Source: Pacificispira sp033344895 (GTDB lineage: Bacteria; Pseudomonadota; Alphaproteobacteria; UBA8366; Aestuariispiraceae). Taken from it: a DNA stretch of 64,000 nt. Position 1 is the stretch's first letter. Every line of letters starts with the position of its first letter. Positions 28,128-36,383 of the stretch are shown piece after piece. Position numbers and translations under genes: made by a program. Under the pieces are notes generated by a model, which was not told the DNA's origin, ran no database searches, and worked only from the letters and a program-made list of their open reading frames with translations. The stretch lies in assembly GCA_965229685.1 (NCBI GenBank), contig OZ245920.1, forward strand, positions 3,100,001 through 3,164,000. Direction: 5' to 3'.

Positions 28128-29405
28128 TCAGTATCCAAAGAGGCGCGGTAGAAACGTCACGATATCCGGGACGAAAACCAGAATCATGAGCACCGCGACC
28201 TCAACCAGAAACAGCGGCATGATGGATCGTGTCAGTCTTATCAAACCGACTTTGGCAATGCTTTCCGCCACAAATAGACACAGCCCCATCGGTGGCGTGA
28301 TTAGGCCGATCATTAGGTTGAAAATCACGACGATGCCGAAATGCACCGGGTCAATACCAAGCGAAACCGCGATCGGATGCATGATGGGCACCAGAACCAG
28401 CATCGCAGCGATCCCCTCCAGAAACAGCCCGATGAAAAGGAACAGGAAGACCGACACGATCAGAAAAGCAGTCTTGCTGTCGACATTCGACAGTGCCCAG
28501 TCGGTTAGCAGGTTCGGAACGCGGTTATAGGTCAGCAGCCAGTTCGCAGCGGCAACGACGGAGATGATGATCATGATCACGGCGCTGTCCCGCATCGCAT
28601 GGGCAAAAAGCCTCGGCAGCGCATTGAGCCTGATGTTGCGATAGACAACGACGCCGAGAATCAGAGCATAGGCGGTGGCGAAGCTTGCCGCTTCGGTCGG
28701 CGTCACAATCCCCATCAGGATCGATCCAACCACAAAGACGGGCATCAATAGTGGCAGGATGCCACCGACAAGTGCGCCTCGGCGGCTCTCCCCTGACAGT
28801 TCTCGTGCTTCAGAAATCGGGACCTTCCTGAACCGGACGACGACATAGGCGGATAGGAACCCCGCAAGAAGCAGGCCGGGCACGATCCCGGCCAGGAACA
28901 GCGACGGAACCGACACGCCCGTTACGATCAGCGCGTAGATGATGACCGGGATAGAAGGTGGAATTATTGGCCCGATCACAGATGACGCCGCCGTTAGCGC
29001 GGCCGCGAAGGACCGGTCGTAACCGTGTTTTTCCATCTCCGGGATGAACACACGACCGATCGCCGAGGTATCTGCGACGGCCGACCCCGACAGACCGGCG
29101 AAGATCACGGAGGCCCAGATGTTGACATGGGCGAGCCCGGCGCGAAAACCACCGACGATGACATTTGCGAAGGCGATGATCCTGCGGGTAATCCCGCTCT
29201 CGTTCATCAACTCTCCAGCAAGAACAAACAATGGGATCGCCAGCAATGGATAGGAGTTCAACCCCTTGAACATCTCGGAAGCGACCAGTCGGATGTGATA
29301 GGGAAACTCCCCCGACGCCATGAAGTACAGCAGCGCCGCTGCCACCGCGAAGGCGACTGGTACGCCAAGGATCAGGAGCACAATGAGGACGGCGTATACC
29401 ATCAT
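28128..29405 (-). CDS. dctM: TRAP transporter large permease (DctM)
   Basis: 425 residues from ATG 29405, which overlaps the dctQ stop. About twelve hydrophobic segments, beginning VYAVLIVLLILGVPVAFAVA, with the TRAP large-subunit signatures PLLAIPLFVLAGELMN, NIWASVIFAGLSGSAVADTSA and ASSVIGPIIPPSIPVIIYA. It forms the sodium-coupled channel with DctQ and receives substrate from DctP. Context points to quinate, shikimate or dehydroshikimate as cargo. Confidence 0.92.
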   Translation of the reverse strand: MMVYAVLIVLLILGVPVAFAVAAALLYFMASGEFPYHIRLVASEMFKGLNSYPLLAIPLFVLAGELMNESGITRRIIAFANVIVGGFRAGLAHVNIWASVIFAGLSGSAVADTSAIGRVFIPEMEKHGYDRSFAAALTAASSVIGPIIPPSIPVIIYALIVTGVSVPSLFLAGIVPGLLLAGFLSAYVVVRFRKVPISEARELSGESRRGALVGGILPLLMPVFVVGSILMGIVTPTEAASFATAYALILGVVVYRNIRLNALPRLFAHAMRDSAVIMIIISVVAAANWLLTYNRVPNLLTDWALSNVDSKTAFLIVSVFLFLFIGLFLEGIAAMLVLVPIMHPIAVSLGIDPVHFGIVVIFNLMIGLITPPMGLCLFVAESIAKVGLIRLTRSIMPLFLVEVAVLMILVFVPDIVTFLPRLFGY

Positions 29406-29923
29406 GGTTTCTCCGCCACGCGCGTCGCGAGGCGCACGAACGCCGCGGCCAACAAGATGCCGCCGCCCACTGCGATCGAGGCCTGATAGGTTCCCATCCT
29501 GCCGAACCAGACGATCCACTCTGCGCCCATCGATTCCGAAAGCGCTTTCGCGTTTCCGATAAGTCCGGATGCATCGACGCCGCCGCGACGCTCGGAAAAG
29601 GCAATCCCGGACCAAACCAACATGCCGCCGACCGCGGCGACCGCAACGTCCCCCACCAAGAGAACAGCCTTGCGGACACTGTCGGGCAGGAGGTCGGTAA
29701 GAATGGTGAAACGGATGTGGCGGTCCTGGAGATAGGCAAGCCCCAGCCCGAACATCACGCCATAGGCCGCGAGGTAGATCGGGAGTTCCTCGCCCCATTC
29801 GAACGACTTGCCTAAGGTGTATCGGCGCAGTGAGTTTATGAAAACGATGCCGAAAACCAGCCCGAGAGACAGCGCCGAGGCCGCCGCCAGAAAGCGCTCC
29901 AAGGCACGACGCATCAACGGCAT
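29402..29923 (-). CDS. dctQ: TRAP transporter small permease (DctQ)
   Basis: 173 residues from ATG 29923 (GGGAGAA upstream). Four hydrophobic segments and the DctQ-family features FGIVFINSLRRYTLGKSFEWGEELPIYLA and LAYLQDRHIRFTILTDLLPD. It partners DctM in the inner membrane. It is separated from dctP by 79 bp containing a strong hairpin, the usual arrangement that keeps the binding protein more abundant than the permeases. Confidence 0.88.
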   Translation of the reverse strand: MPLMRRALERFLAAASALSLGLVFGIVFINSLRRYTLGKSFEWGEELPIYLAAYGVMFGLGLAYLQDRHIRFTILTDLLPDSVRKAVLLVGDVAVAAVGGMLVWSGIAFSERRGGVDASGLIGNAKALSESMGAEWIVWFGRMGTYQASIAVGGGILLAAAFVRLATRVAEKP

Positions 29924-29965
29924 CTTCAGGGTTCTCCCGGTCGAGCACATTGCGATAGGCGGTAT

Positions 29966-29990
29966 GCGGACGGCACAGAACGCCGTCCGC
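29966..29990 (-). terminator. Perfect 9-bp hairpin between dctP and dctQ
   Basis: GCGGACGGC and GCCGTCCGC pair perfectly around a 7-nt loop, 13-37 bp beyond the dctP stop codon. There is no T-tract, so it is more likely an RNA-stabilising or attenuating hairpin than a full terminator. Confidence 0.6.
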
Positions 29991-30002
29991 ACTCGCACGA
30001 CA

Positions 30003-31013
30003 TTACTTCATCGCATCGGCGATCGCGGCGTCCAACTTCTCGATCCATGCCGCATCGTCGCCCAGTTCCCCGGCAAGCCAGTTCTTAACCGCAGGCTGCG
30101 CTTTTTCACGGAACATCGCGAGTTCCTCCGCCGTCGGAGAATACACCTGCATGCCTTCCGCCTGAACACTGTTTACGCCCGAAGCGGTATTCCACTGCTG
30201 GATGGCCCGGCCCATCGTGCCGGCAACCTGCGCGGCTTTGGCAACGACAGCCTGCGTGGCCGGGTCAAGGGACTGGAACCATTCGTCACTGACTGCCAGG
30301 AAATCGGCCGCATATACGTGACCGTCCAACGTCATGTACTTCTGCAGCTTGTGCAGACCGTTATTGTAGATCACCCCGACCGGGTTCTCCTGACCGTCGA
30401 CAACACCGGTCGTCAATGCGTTGGGGAGTTCTGTCCAGGCGATCGGCGTCGGTTCGCCACCCAGCCCCTTCACCATTTCCACGTAGAGCGGAATCGGCTG
30501 CACACGGAACTTCAGCCCTTCCATATCGGCCGGCGTACGGATCTCCCGTGTGTTGTTGGTGAAGTTCCTAAAGCCAGTCTCTCCGAAGGCCAAGGTGCGC
30601 AGGCCGGTCTCGGCCAGGCAATGTTCGGCCAATGCCGAACCGAAAGGCCCGTCCAGTACTTCCCAGGCCACCGGCGCCGACGGGAAGGTATAAGGAATAT
30701 CAAGGACCGACGCGGCCTTGCACACCTTCGACATGGCACCGGAGACCATGACAACCTGGGTCACGCCCTCCTGTGCCTGTGACACCAGTTCCTCTTCATT
30801 GCCGAGCGCGCCGGCCGGGAAAATCTCCACCGTCAGATCGGTCTCGCCTTCGACGATGTTCTTGAACACTTTCGCCGCAGCCCCTTTCTTGGAGTTCTGC
30901 CAGTCGTCGGGATCGACATGGGCGAACCGGACGGTTTGAGCGGAAGCACTGCCCGCCACGAAAGAGAATGCGACGGCCGTCACCGCCGCCAGCCTGGTAA
31001 GAGAATTGAGCAT
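30003..31013 (-). CDS. dctP: TRAP transporter substrate-binding protein (DctP)
   Basis: 336 residues from ATG 31013 (GGGAGGACCACA upstream). A Sec signal peptide (LAAVTAVAFSFVAGSASAQ) precedes a DctP-family domain: VRFAHVDPDDWQNSKKGAAAKVF, LTVEIFPAGALGNEEELVSQ, and the substrate-arginine region MEGLKFRVQPIPLYVEMVKGLGGEPTPIAWTELPNALTTGVVDGQENP. The arginine of KFRV is the usual carboxylate contact. It works in the periplasm and feeds DctQM. Lies second in the shikimate operon. Confidence 0.92.
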   Translation of the reverse strand: MLNSLTRLAAVTAVAFSFVAGSASAQTVRFAHVDPDDWQNSKKGAAAKVFKNIVEGETDLTVEIFPAGALGNEEELVSQAQEGVTQVVMVSGAMSKVCKAASVLDIPYTFPSAPVAWEVLDGPFGSALAEHCLAETGLRTLAFGETGFRNFTNNTREIRTPADMEGLKFRVQPIPLYVEMVKGLGGEPTPIAWTELPNALTTGVVDGQENPVGVIYNNGLHKLQKYMTLDGHVYAADFLAVSDEWFQSLDPATQAVVAKAAQVAGTMGRAIQQWNTASGVNSVQAEGMQVYSPTAEELAMFREKAQPAVKNWLAGELGDDAAWIEKLDAAIADAMK

Positions 31014-31070
31014 TGTGGTCCTCCCTATTCGGATTGGCGCCATCGTTTTTCGACGGCAGTTGTCTCGGCA

Positions 31071-31976
31071 TTAGTCGTCGAGAGATTCGAATGTCCTCTT
31101 CATGCGATCGGGATTCGGGGCCCGACCGGTAAACAGCTCGAACGCGCGAACGGCCTGAAACACGGCCATGCCGGACCCCGACAAAACCGGGCAACCGGCA
31201 GCGCGGGCGTCCGACAACAATTGCGTTTCGAGCGGGAAGTAGACGATGTCGGCCACCCAGAGCCCCGCATGCAGGCACTGTCTTGGAACCGGGCTGCCTG
31301 GCAGTTTCGACATGCCGACCGGCGTCGCGTTAACGATCCCGGTGAGACCGGGCGGCAATCGGCTCAGCGTCTCGGCCTGTTCGACCCGAGAATGTCCGAA
31401 GGTCCCGACCAGAGACCCGGCGAGGGTTTCTGCGCGGCTCTCTTCTATGTCAAAGAGCCAGAGTGTTCCGACCCCCAACTCCAGAAGTGCATGCGCGACG
31501 GCGTAGCCGGCACCCCCCGCTCCGACCAGAAGTACCTCCGACAGGTCGGCGCCGGGCATGCCGGTGCGGAATCCTTCGGCGAACCCCCAGAGATCTGTGT
31601 TATGGCCATAGCGTCGGCCATCTCGAAAAACGATCGTGTTCACTGCTCCGACTGTTTCGGCGTTCCGGGACAGAGCATGAGTGAGGGACATCGCGTCGAT
31701 CTTAAACGGAAAGGTGATGTTGAGCCCGGCATAGCCCTGGCGTTCAGCCATCTCCACAATGTCTGCCAAAGCTGACTGGGCGAATTCCGGGTCGTCCAGA
31801 TCGAAGAGCCGGTAGCACAAATCCACCCCTTGGGCCTTGCCCTCCGCCTCATGCATGGCCGGAGAGCGCGAAAGCGTGATGCCCCGCCCAACCAAGCCGG
31901 CTTTCACCGTCCCAGTCTCTACGCCAGTCTCCGACCCCTGGGGGCGAGCAGCCTTGATGGCCCTTTTCGGGTCCAT
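31071..31976 (-). CDS. Quinate/shikimate dehydrogenase (catabolic AroE homologue)
   Basis: 301 residues with GGAGGAG before the ATG. Shikimate-binding motifs: SRSP (about residue 36), NITFPFK with catalytic lysine 92, NTDLWGF with catalytic aspartate 128. The dinucleotide loop is GAGGAG (152-157) and the following strand ends LFDIE. An acidic residue (D176) replaces the N-R-T of NADP-specific AroE, which suggests NAD and a catabolic direction as in quinate/shikimate dehydrogenases. First gene of the operon with TRAP transporter and quiC, so it should oxidise imported shikimate (or quinate) to the dehydro form used by QuiC. Confidence 0.85.
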   Translation of the reverse strand: MDPKRAIKAARPQGSETGVETGTVKAGLVGRGITLSRSPAMHEAEGKAQGVDLCYRLFDLDDPEFAQSALADIVEMAERQGYAGLNITFPFKIDAMSLTHALSRNAETVGAVNTIVFRDGRRYGHNTDLWGFAEGFRTGMPGADLSEVLLVGAGGAGYAVAHALLELGVGTLWLFDIEESRAETLAGSLVGTFGHSRVEQAETLSRLPPGLTGIVNATPVGMSKLPGSPVPRQCLHAGLWVADIVYFPLETQLLSDARAAGCPVLSGSGMAVFQAVRAFELFTGRAPNPDRMKRTFESLDD

Positions 31977-31998
31977 ATCATCTCCTCCATGCCGGCAA

Positions 31999-32056
31999 AT
32001 TGTACCAATCAGTTAATTTGGTCAAGCGAATTGTACGACCCGGTTAAATCGGTAAA
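31999..32056. promoter_or_regulatory. Paired direct repeats in the aroE/tetR divergent region (probable TetR operator)
   Basis: Two 27-bp direct repeats begin at 31999 and 32030, both opening ATTGTAC; 20 of 27 positions agree. Their spacing of 31 bp is close to three helical turns, so two bound dimers would face the same side. The first contains ACCAA/TTGGT inverted arms, the second CCGGTTAAATCGG, a near-palindrome. The repeats lie between the divergent start codons (31976 and 32081), the natural operator position. Confidence 0.65.
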
Positions 32057-32080
32057 ACTATCCGGCACCGGGAGGATCGA

Positions 32081-32746
32081 ATGACGAAGGCCAAGCAGAC
32101 CGCGAAAACGCCGGATCGGCGCAGTGGATGGAAGCAGAATCCGGCTGCGGTTCAGGAGAATATCCTACGCGTCGCACAACAGGTTTTTGCCAGGAACGGA
32201 CTTTCAGGAGCCCGTGTGGACGAGATCGCCGCGCTGACCGAAACATCCAAACGAATGGTCTACTATTATTTCGGCGATAAGGAGGGTTTGTACCGCCATA
32301 CGCTCGAGCAGGCCTACAGGAAGGTCCGCCGGAAGGAACTTGACCTGGACCTTGAACACCTGGAACCGATACCGGCCTTGGAGAAGCTCGTTCGCTTCAC
32401 TTTCCAGCATCATCGAGATAATCCGGACTTCATCCGCCTGGTGATGATCGAGAACATTCATCACGGCACCTTCCTCGCCCAGTCCGACACGATCCGGGAG
32501 TTGAACAAAGGCGCAATCTCCCAGTTGGAGGAGATCTTGAAGCGCGGCAAGGCAATGGGACTCTTCGAACAGGATGCTGACCCGCTCACGGTCCATTGGC
32601 AGATCAGCGCAATGAGCTTTTTCAACGTGTCAAACCACGCGACCTTTTCACTGATCTTCGGCGATCAGTTCGATACGGAAGAAGGTCAGCGTTCGCTTGA
32701 GAACTGGATCGTGAAATCAATACTGAGATCGATTATTGCACGATAA
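32081..32746 (+). CDS. TetR-family transcriptional regulator
   Basis: 221 residues, preceded by GGGAGGATCGA. N-terminal TetR helix-turn-helix: ILRVAQQVFARNGLSGARVDEIAALTETSKRMVYYYFGDKEGLYRHTLEQAY. The C-terminal ligand-binding region (VRFTFQHHRDNPDFIRLVMIENIHHG) is like that of RutR/AcrR-type regulators. It is divergent from the quinate/shikimate operon and most likely represses it until a pathway intermediate binds. Confidence 0.9.
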   Translation: MTKAKQTAKTPDRRSGWKQNPAAVQENILRVAQQVFARNGLSGARVDEIAALTETSKRMVYYYFGDKEGLYRHTLEQAYRKVRRKELDLDLEHLEPIPALEKLVRFTFQHHRDNPDFIRLVMIENIHHGTFLAQSDTIRELNKGAISQLEEILKRGKAMGLFEQDADPLTVHWQISAMSFFNVSNHATFSLIFGDQFDTEEGQRSLENWIVKSILRSIIAR

Positions 32747-32830
32747 GGATCGATGGCCCGCTCCACACCAATGATCCAGTCAATTCGATAAGAATAAGCC
32801 GCTTCCATGCGTCCGATCAGGGCGCAGGTA

Positions 32831-33189
32831 TGGCAGTTTTAGATGTTCGCCACGGATCAGGGACAGAAGCCGATCGCGGCAACACCGAATTGACCGGTCC
32901 ATGAAGCAAGGCGGATATTTCCTGATAGGCTGCCGTGTCCGGAAACTTTCTCAGATATCAATTGCCTCAGCCTTCGGCGCCCAAGATCACTCCGAACGCA
33001 GAACTTGTCGCAGAATCTGGATTCTCAAAAATGCCGCCTTTCTTGGCAGCACCTCGTAAAACTAAGAAACCATAATTTTGATCGCGACCTGACGATCTCA
33101 ATAATAGAACAAGTCGCCAAATAAATAGAACCTATTGCCATTTGCGCAGAGTTTCTGAGACTCGTGCGCATCAACGATGAGGTTCGACA
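32831..33189 (+). repeat. Orphan right end of an earlier Tn7-like element (diverged copy of 38369-38703)
   Basis: About 350 bp that align over their whole length with the right end at 38369-38703. Shared landmarks include GAATTGACC(C)GGTCCA, CTGATA(A/G)GCTGCCG, CTCAGAT(A/C)TC, ATTGCCTCAGC, CGCAGAGTTTC.GAGACTCGTG and CATCAACGATGAG, ending TTCGACA. The copy ends exactly where the target duplication of the present element begins. No matching left end was found in the window. Orientation is direct. Confidence 0.8.
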
Positions 33190-33191
33190 AG
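33187..33191. repeat. Target-site duplication ACAAG, left copy
   Basis: Five bases ACAAG directly before the terminal TGTCGG of the element, repeated at 38704-38708 directly after the terminal CGACA. A 5-bp duplication is the length made by Tn7-family transposition. Confidence 0.8.
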
Positions 33192-33546
33192 TGTCGGTTC
33201 TCAGAAACGCTGCCCACAGCGCTCACAGGATATCAATTGCTTAGCAAACTTTGTCTCATTCCGAATTCTCTCGAATCTCAGAAACACTGTACTTTTTGCA
33301 CCCAATCCGCCCCCACAGGAACATAACAAGATCGATCCATACTAAACTCTACATCTTATGCCGGTGTTTTGAAAAATCCTGTCCGCGGAAAAACCATTGA
33401 TAGTTGGCAAATTTGTCGATTGAGCGTATAAGCCGTTCACACGCCAACGATACGAAAATATCCGACGCCATCGCGTCCACGCCCCCGGAACGGAAGCATC
33501 TGTCCACGGGCCGTATTCTTGCGCGCTCTCCTAATGGAGATGTGCG

Positions 33547-34776
33547 ATGATTGACGCACTCTACGCCTACCTTCAGGCACAAGCAGACAATTCATTCTTT
33601 GCCGGCGGGCTGGCTCTCGGCGCCATCGGCGTAGCAGGCGGCATTGCCGCGCGCATTGCCTATGTGTTGGCGGGACTGATCGGTCGCCGGTTGACGGTGT
33701 CGATCGTCGTCTACTCCAAATCTGAGGCTTACGAATACCTGCTCGACTGGTTCAACGACCACCGATACACATCTATATGCCGCCGGATTCAACTCGACGT
33801 GAAACGCTCCGGCAAACATGGCTCCGGTCCCAGCACACCCAGGATTCGCTGGACGCCGGCTCCGGGACGGCACGTGTTCTTCCATAAAGGCGTCCCATTG
33901 ACGGTGCAAAGAAGCCGTGGAGGTGGCAGCGACGCAGCTGAGGAGCCGCTGCACAAAGGCATTAAGGAATCGATCCACCTCACGGCAATGACTCCGAGGA
34001 AGAACTTCCTGACGGACCTCGCCGCGGAAATCGTTGATCGATACGGCCGTAACGATAACGACAGGCTGCGGGTCTACACCCCGGACGGGTATGGTGATTG
34101 GGATCTAACCCACCGTATCCGCAAGCGGCCGATCACGACGATCGTCACGGCAAACAATGTCGCAGGCAAAATTCTCGAGGACGCGCGGTGTTTTCTGGAC
34201 CGTGAGGAGTTCTACGTCCGGCGGGGGCTGCCGTGGCGGAGAGGTTATCTCCTGTATGGTCCACCGGGCACCGGTAAGACCAGCCTCATCAGGGGAATAG
34301 CGAGCGAGTTGGATCTCGAACTTGCCATCCTCAGCCTGACGGATAGAAACCTTACTGATTCAGGGCTCATAACACTCCTAAGCAATGCGCCGGAACGGGC
34401 GGTGCTGGTTCTGGAAGACGTCGATGCCTTGTACGTCGACCGAGAAAGCGTGAACCATTCAACGGGCATCTCCTTCTCCGGTCTGCTCAACGCCATCGAT
34501 GGGCCTGCCAGCCAGGAAGGAAGAATGCTCTTCATGACGACCAACCATCGAGATCGTCTCGATCCCGCCCTGATCCGGCCCGGGCGTGTGGACATGCAGG
34601 TCGAGCTCGGCCATTGCGGACCCGATGAGCTTCAGAAGCTCTATCTCAACGTATTCCCTGGCGATGAACGCGGCGCGAACCATTTCAAAGAGAAGTTCCG
34701 CGGTTCTGACCTATCACCGGCAGACGCGCAGCGGGAACTGGTTGAATTGACGCCGTTCCACCACGTCCAATCCTAA
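33547..34776 (+). CDS. BCS1-like AAA+ ATPase
   Basis: 409 residues, GGAG upstream of the ATG. A membrane segment at about residues 17-46 (FFAGGLALGAIGVAGGIAARIAYVLAGLI) is followed by a BCS1-type N-domain and the AAA+ module: Walker A GPPGTGKT (238-245), Walker B VLVLEDVDAL (287-296), sensor MTTNHRD and arginine-finger region IRPGRVD (343-349). Mitochondrial BCS1 translocates folded Rieske protein; bacterial homologues are described mostly in predicted conflict/defence gene neighbourhoods. It lies alone on the plus strand as cargo at the left end of the Tn7-like element, convergent with the tnsA-tniQ pair. It is not a TnsC homologue. Confidence 0.82.
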   Translation: MIDALYAYLQAQADNSFFAGGLALGAIGVAGGIAARIAYVLAGLIGRRLTVSIVVYSKSEAYEYLLDWFNDHRYTSICRRIQLDVKRSGKHGSGPSTPRIRWTPAPGRHVFFHKGVPLTVQRSRGGGSDAAEEPLHKGIKESIHLTAMTPRKNFLTDLAAEIVDRYGRNDNDRLRVYTPDGYGDWDLTHRIRKRPITTIVTANNVAGKILEDARCFLDREEFYVRRGLPWRRGYLLYGPPGTGKTSLIRGIASELDLELAILSLTDRNLTDSGLITLLSNAPERAVLVLEDVDALYVDRESVNHSTGISFSGLLNAIDGPASQEGRMLFMTTNHRDRLDPALIRPGRVDMQVELGHCGPDELQKLYLNVFPGDERGANHFKEKFRGSDLSPADAQRELVELTPFHHVQS

Positions 34777-34857
34777 GGCGACAACTTTTCCGTATGTTCG
34801 CCAGAAGCGAACTCTCGAACCCTGGAATCGCCCTAAGGCCATACAGCCGGGATTTTC

Positions 34858-35706
34858 TCAGTCTCGGTGGTCCAGTGTCGGGGGCAAGGTCACTTGGCCG
34901 TAGACCATCTCCAACTCTGTTACTGGAACAGCGAAGAACTTTAGAACTCCTAAAGCACCCTTACCGATACATCTTACAGAGAGTCTCCCTCTGAGAATGT
35001 CCCGCAACAGGACAGTCGCAGTGATGCCAGACGCGTTGTACTTCATCAGTGCCTGCGGGATGGTTGCCTGCTTCTCGCGTTTGAAATTCGGCGATCTAGA
35101 ACACGCTTCACGCAATCCGTCGATCAGCTCATCGACGGATTTCCGGTCAGCCATGGCAGCCAGACTTTTGTCTGCGATTTGATGCGCCGGCACGCGGGCA
35201 AGCACCCCATCCTTCAACAGCTGCGCCGCTGTCCCTTTGGCGATTCCCAAATAGGTCGCCGCTGCAGCACCATTCAGTGCCCGCGCTCTGAGACGTGCAT
35301 AGCTTTCAACAGGATCGCGGTCGAACCAATAGAACCGACCTCGTGAGGTATTGTACCAACGCCCCGTCAGCACGCCGTGACGTACCAGCATCTTTGCCTT
35401 GTGTTTGGACAATCCCAGAATCTGACAAGCGGTCTTGAAACTGATGTGCTGCGGGTCTTTGACTTCTAAAGAAATCATGGAATTTCCCCGTCGACTGATT
35501 GGGCGATTGCTTTCTTCGCGCTGAACAAAGCCTCGGAGTCCCTCCCATATCTGCTTCAACAGGTGCAGCTTGAAACGAACCAAATCCCGCTGCTTGGCTG
35601 ACAAGGTCTCTACATCAAGAACCTCGTCACGCCCCCCCAAGGAAGCTGACTGTTTGATCGAGATCGCTGATGAGCCGTTCTGCACATGTGTTTCAATATT
35701 GCTCAT
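34858..35706 (-). CDS. TniQ-like C-terminal helix-turn-helix protein, probably a deletion fusion
   Basis: 282 residues from ATG 35706, overlapping the tnsA stop (ATGA) with GGGAGG upstream. Residues about 80-270 carry two HTH-type repeats, ISFKTACQILGLSKHKAKMLVRHGVL and GAAAATYLGIAKGTAAQLLKDGVL, like the C-terminal DNA-binding part of TniQ/TnsD. The zinc-finger N-terminal domain of TniQ is absent. Residues 1-75 (for example LSAKQRDLVRFKLHLLKQIWEGL) are unlike TniQ and could be the start of tnsB, which normally follows tnsA. I infer an internal deletion that removed most of tnsB, tnsC and the 5' half of tniQ in frame. An internal ATG at about 35477 could restart the TniQ part. Confidence 0.6.
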   Translation of the reverse strand: MSNIETHVQNGSSAISIKQSASLGGRDEVLDVETLSAKQRDLVRFKLHLLKQIWEGLRGFVQREESNRPISRRGNSMISLEVKDPQHISFKTACQILGLSKHKAKMLVRHGVLTGRWYNTSRGRFYWFDRDPVESYARLRARALNGAAAATYLGIAKGTAAQLLKDGVLARVPAHQIADKSLAAMADRKSVDELIDGLREACSRSPNFKREKQATIPQALMKYNASGITATVLLRDILRGRLSVRCIGKGALGVLKFFAVPVTELEMVYGQVTLPPTLDHRD

Positions 35707-36347
35707 ATCGTGGCCTCCCATTCGGGGCGCCAAATCACAGACTCCGCCCCAAAGGGCACTGAAAAGTTCATACGTGCGAGTCCAAGAGATATCAGCGGCA
35801 GCACCGCATGCCGCACGCACTTCATATCCAGGTGACTTGTTATCTCCGCGGCCGTCGTTCGGATTCCGCAATCCAGAATGCCGTTGAGTATCGCGTAGGC
35901 TCTTGACGGTGGATCATAGTTCTCGAACCGATACCTATTCACCAACTCTGCATTCTGGAGATAGGGTTGCCGGCGGATCTCCGATTCAAGAAAGAGCCGA
36001 AATCGGTTGCCGCGCGCCTGAAACATTTCAGCGATACAGCGAAGTCGTGAAACCTCATCTGGATTGTTCAGGACGTCGTCTGGCTTCACTTCGACCAGGA
36101 ACTCACCCAGCTTCGTATGGACATGGAAGTCCGGCACATACGTTCGGACAGTACCCTCATGGAAATAATTGTATCGACTTGGCTGAGCCCGATAGCTCTG
36201 TACAAACGGGCATGCTTCCAACCGATAAATCATGTCCCGTTCAATTTGTGATTCATACTCAACGGGGCGGCCGGACTTGCGGCTCGGGAAACGACCCACA
36301 ACACGTTTCGTACTGCGCGTCACAACGCGCCTGACCATTCCTGACAT
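35703..36347 (-). CDS. tnsA: TnsA-like transposon endonuclease
   Basis: 214 residues, TAGGAGAC upstream of the ATG. Typical TnsA N-terminal nuclease: FPSRKSGRPVEYESQIERD (acid E36 region), QPSRYNYFHEGTVRTYVPDF with D73, and FLVEVKPDD with E86 and K88, forming a complete E-D-(E/Q)xK site. The TnsA C-terminal winged-helix part follows (SEIRRQPYLQNAELVNRYR onward). In Tn7 this protein cuts the 5' ends of the transposon, giving cut-and-paste movement together with TnsB. Here the partner TnsB is missing. Transcription runs from the right toward the element's left end, the usual Tn7 orientation. Confidence 0.88.
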   Translation of the reverse strand: MSGMVRRVVTRSTKRVVGRFPSRKSGRPVEYESQIERDMIYRLEACPFVQSYRAQPSRYNYFHEGTVRTYVPDFHVHTKLGEFLVEVKPDDVLNNPDEVSRLRCIAEMFQARGNRFRLFLESEIRRQPYLQNAELVNRYRFENYDPPSRAYAILNGILDCGIRTTAAEITSHLDMKCVRHAVLPLISLGLARMNFSVPFGAESVIWRPEWEATI

Positions 36348-36383
36348 TGGTGTCTCCTAATTCAGGCAATAGATTTCAGTTGC

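Larger units (their letters stand above)
32747..33546. other. Non-coding junction region: tetR 3' flank, transposon ends
   Basis: No gene is supported. 32747-32830 is an unassigned flank of tetR. 32831-33189 is a remnant right end of an earlier Tn7-like element, and 33192-33546 is the left end of the present element. The copies of TCTCAGAAAC at 33151-33160 (minus), 33199-33208 and 33276-33285 (plus) are probable transposase-binding sites. Confidence 0.6.

Noticed and set aside
33349..33582. 77-residue minus-strand frame before the BCS1-like gene
   Set aside because: It overlaps the start of the ATPase gene and the probable transposase-binding region, and shows no domain.
33547..34776. The AAA+ ATPase as the TnsC of the element
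   Set aside because: Its motifs and N-terminal membrane segment fit BCS1, not the TnsC/TniB ATPases, and it is on the opposite strand to tnsA.
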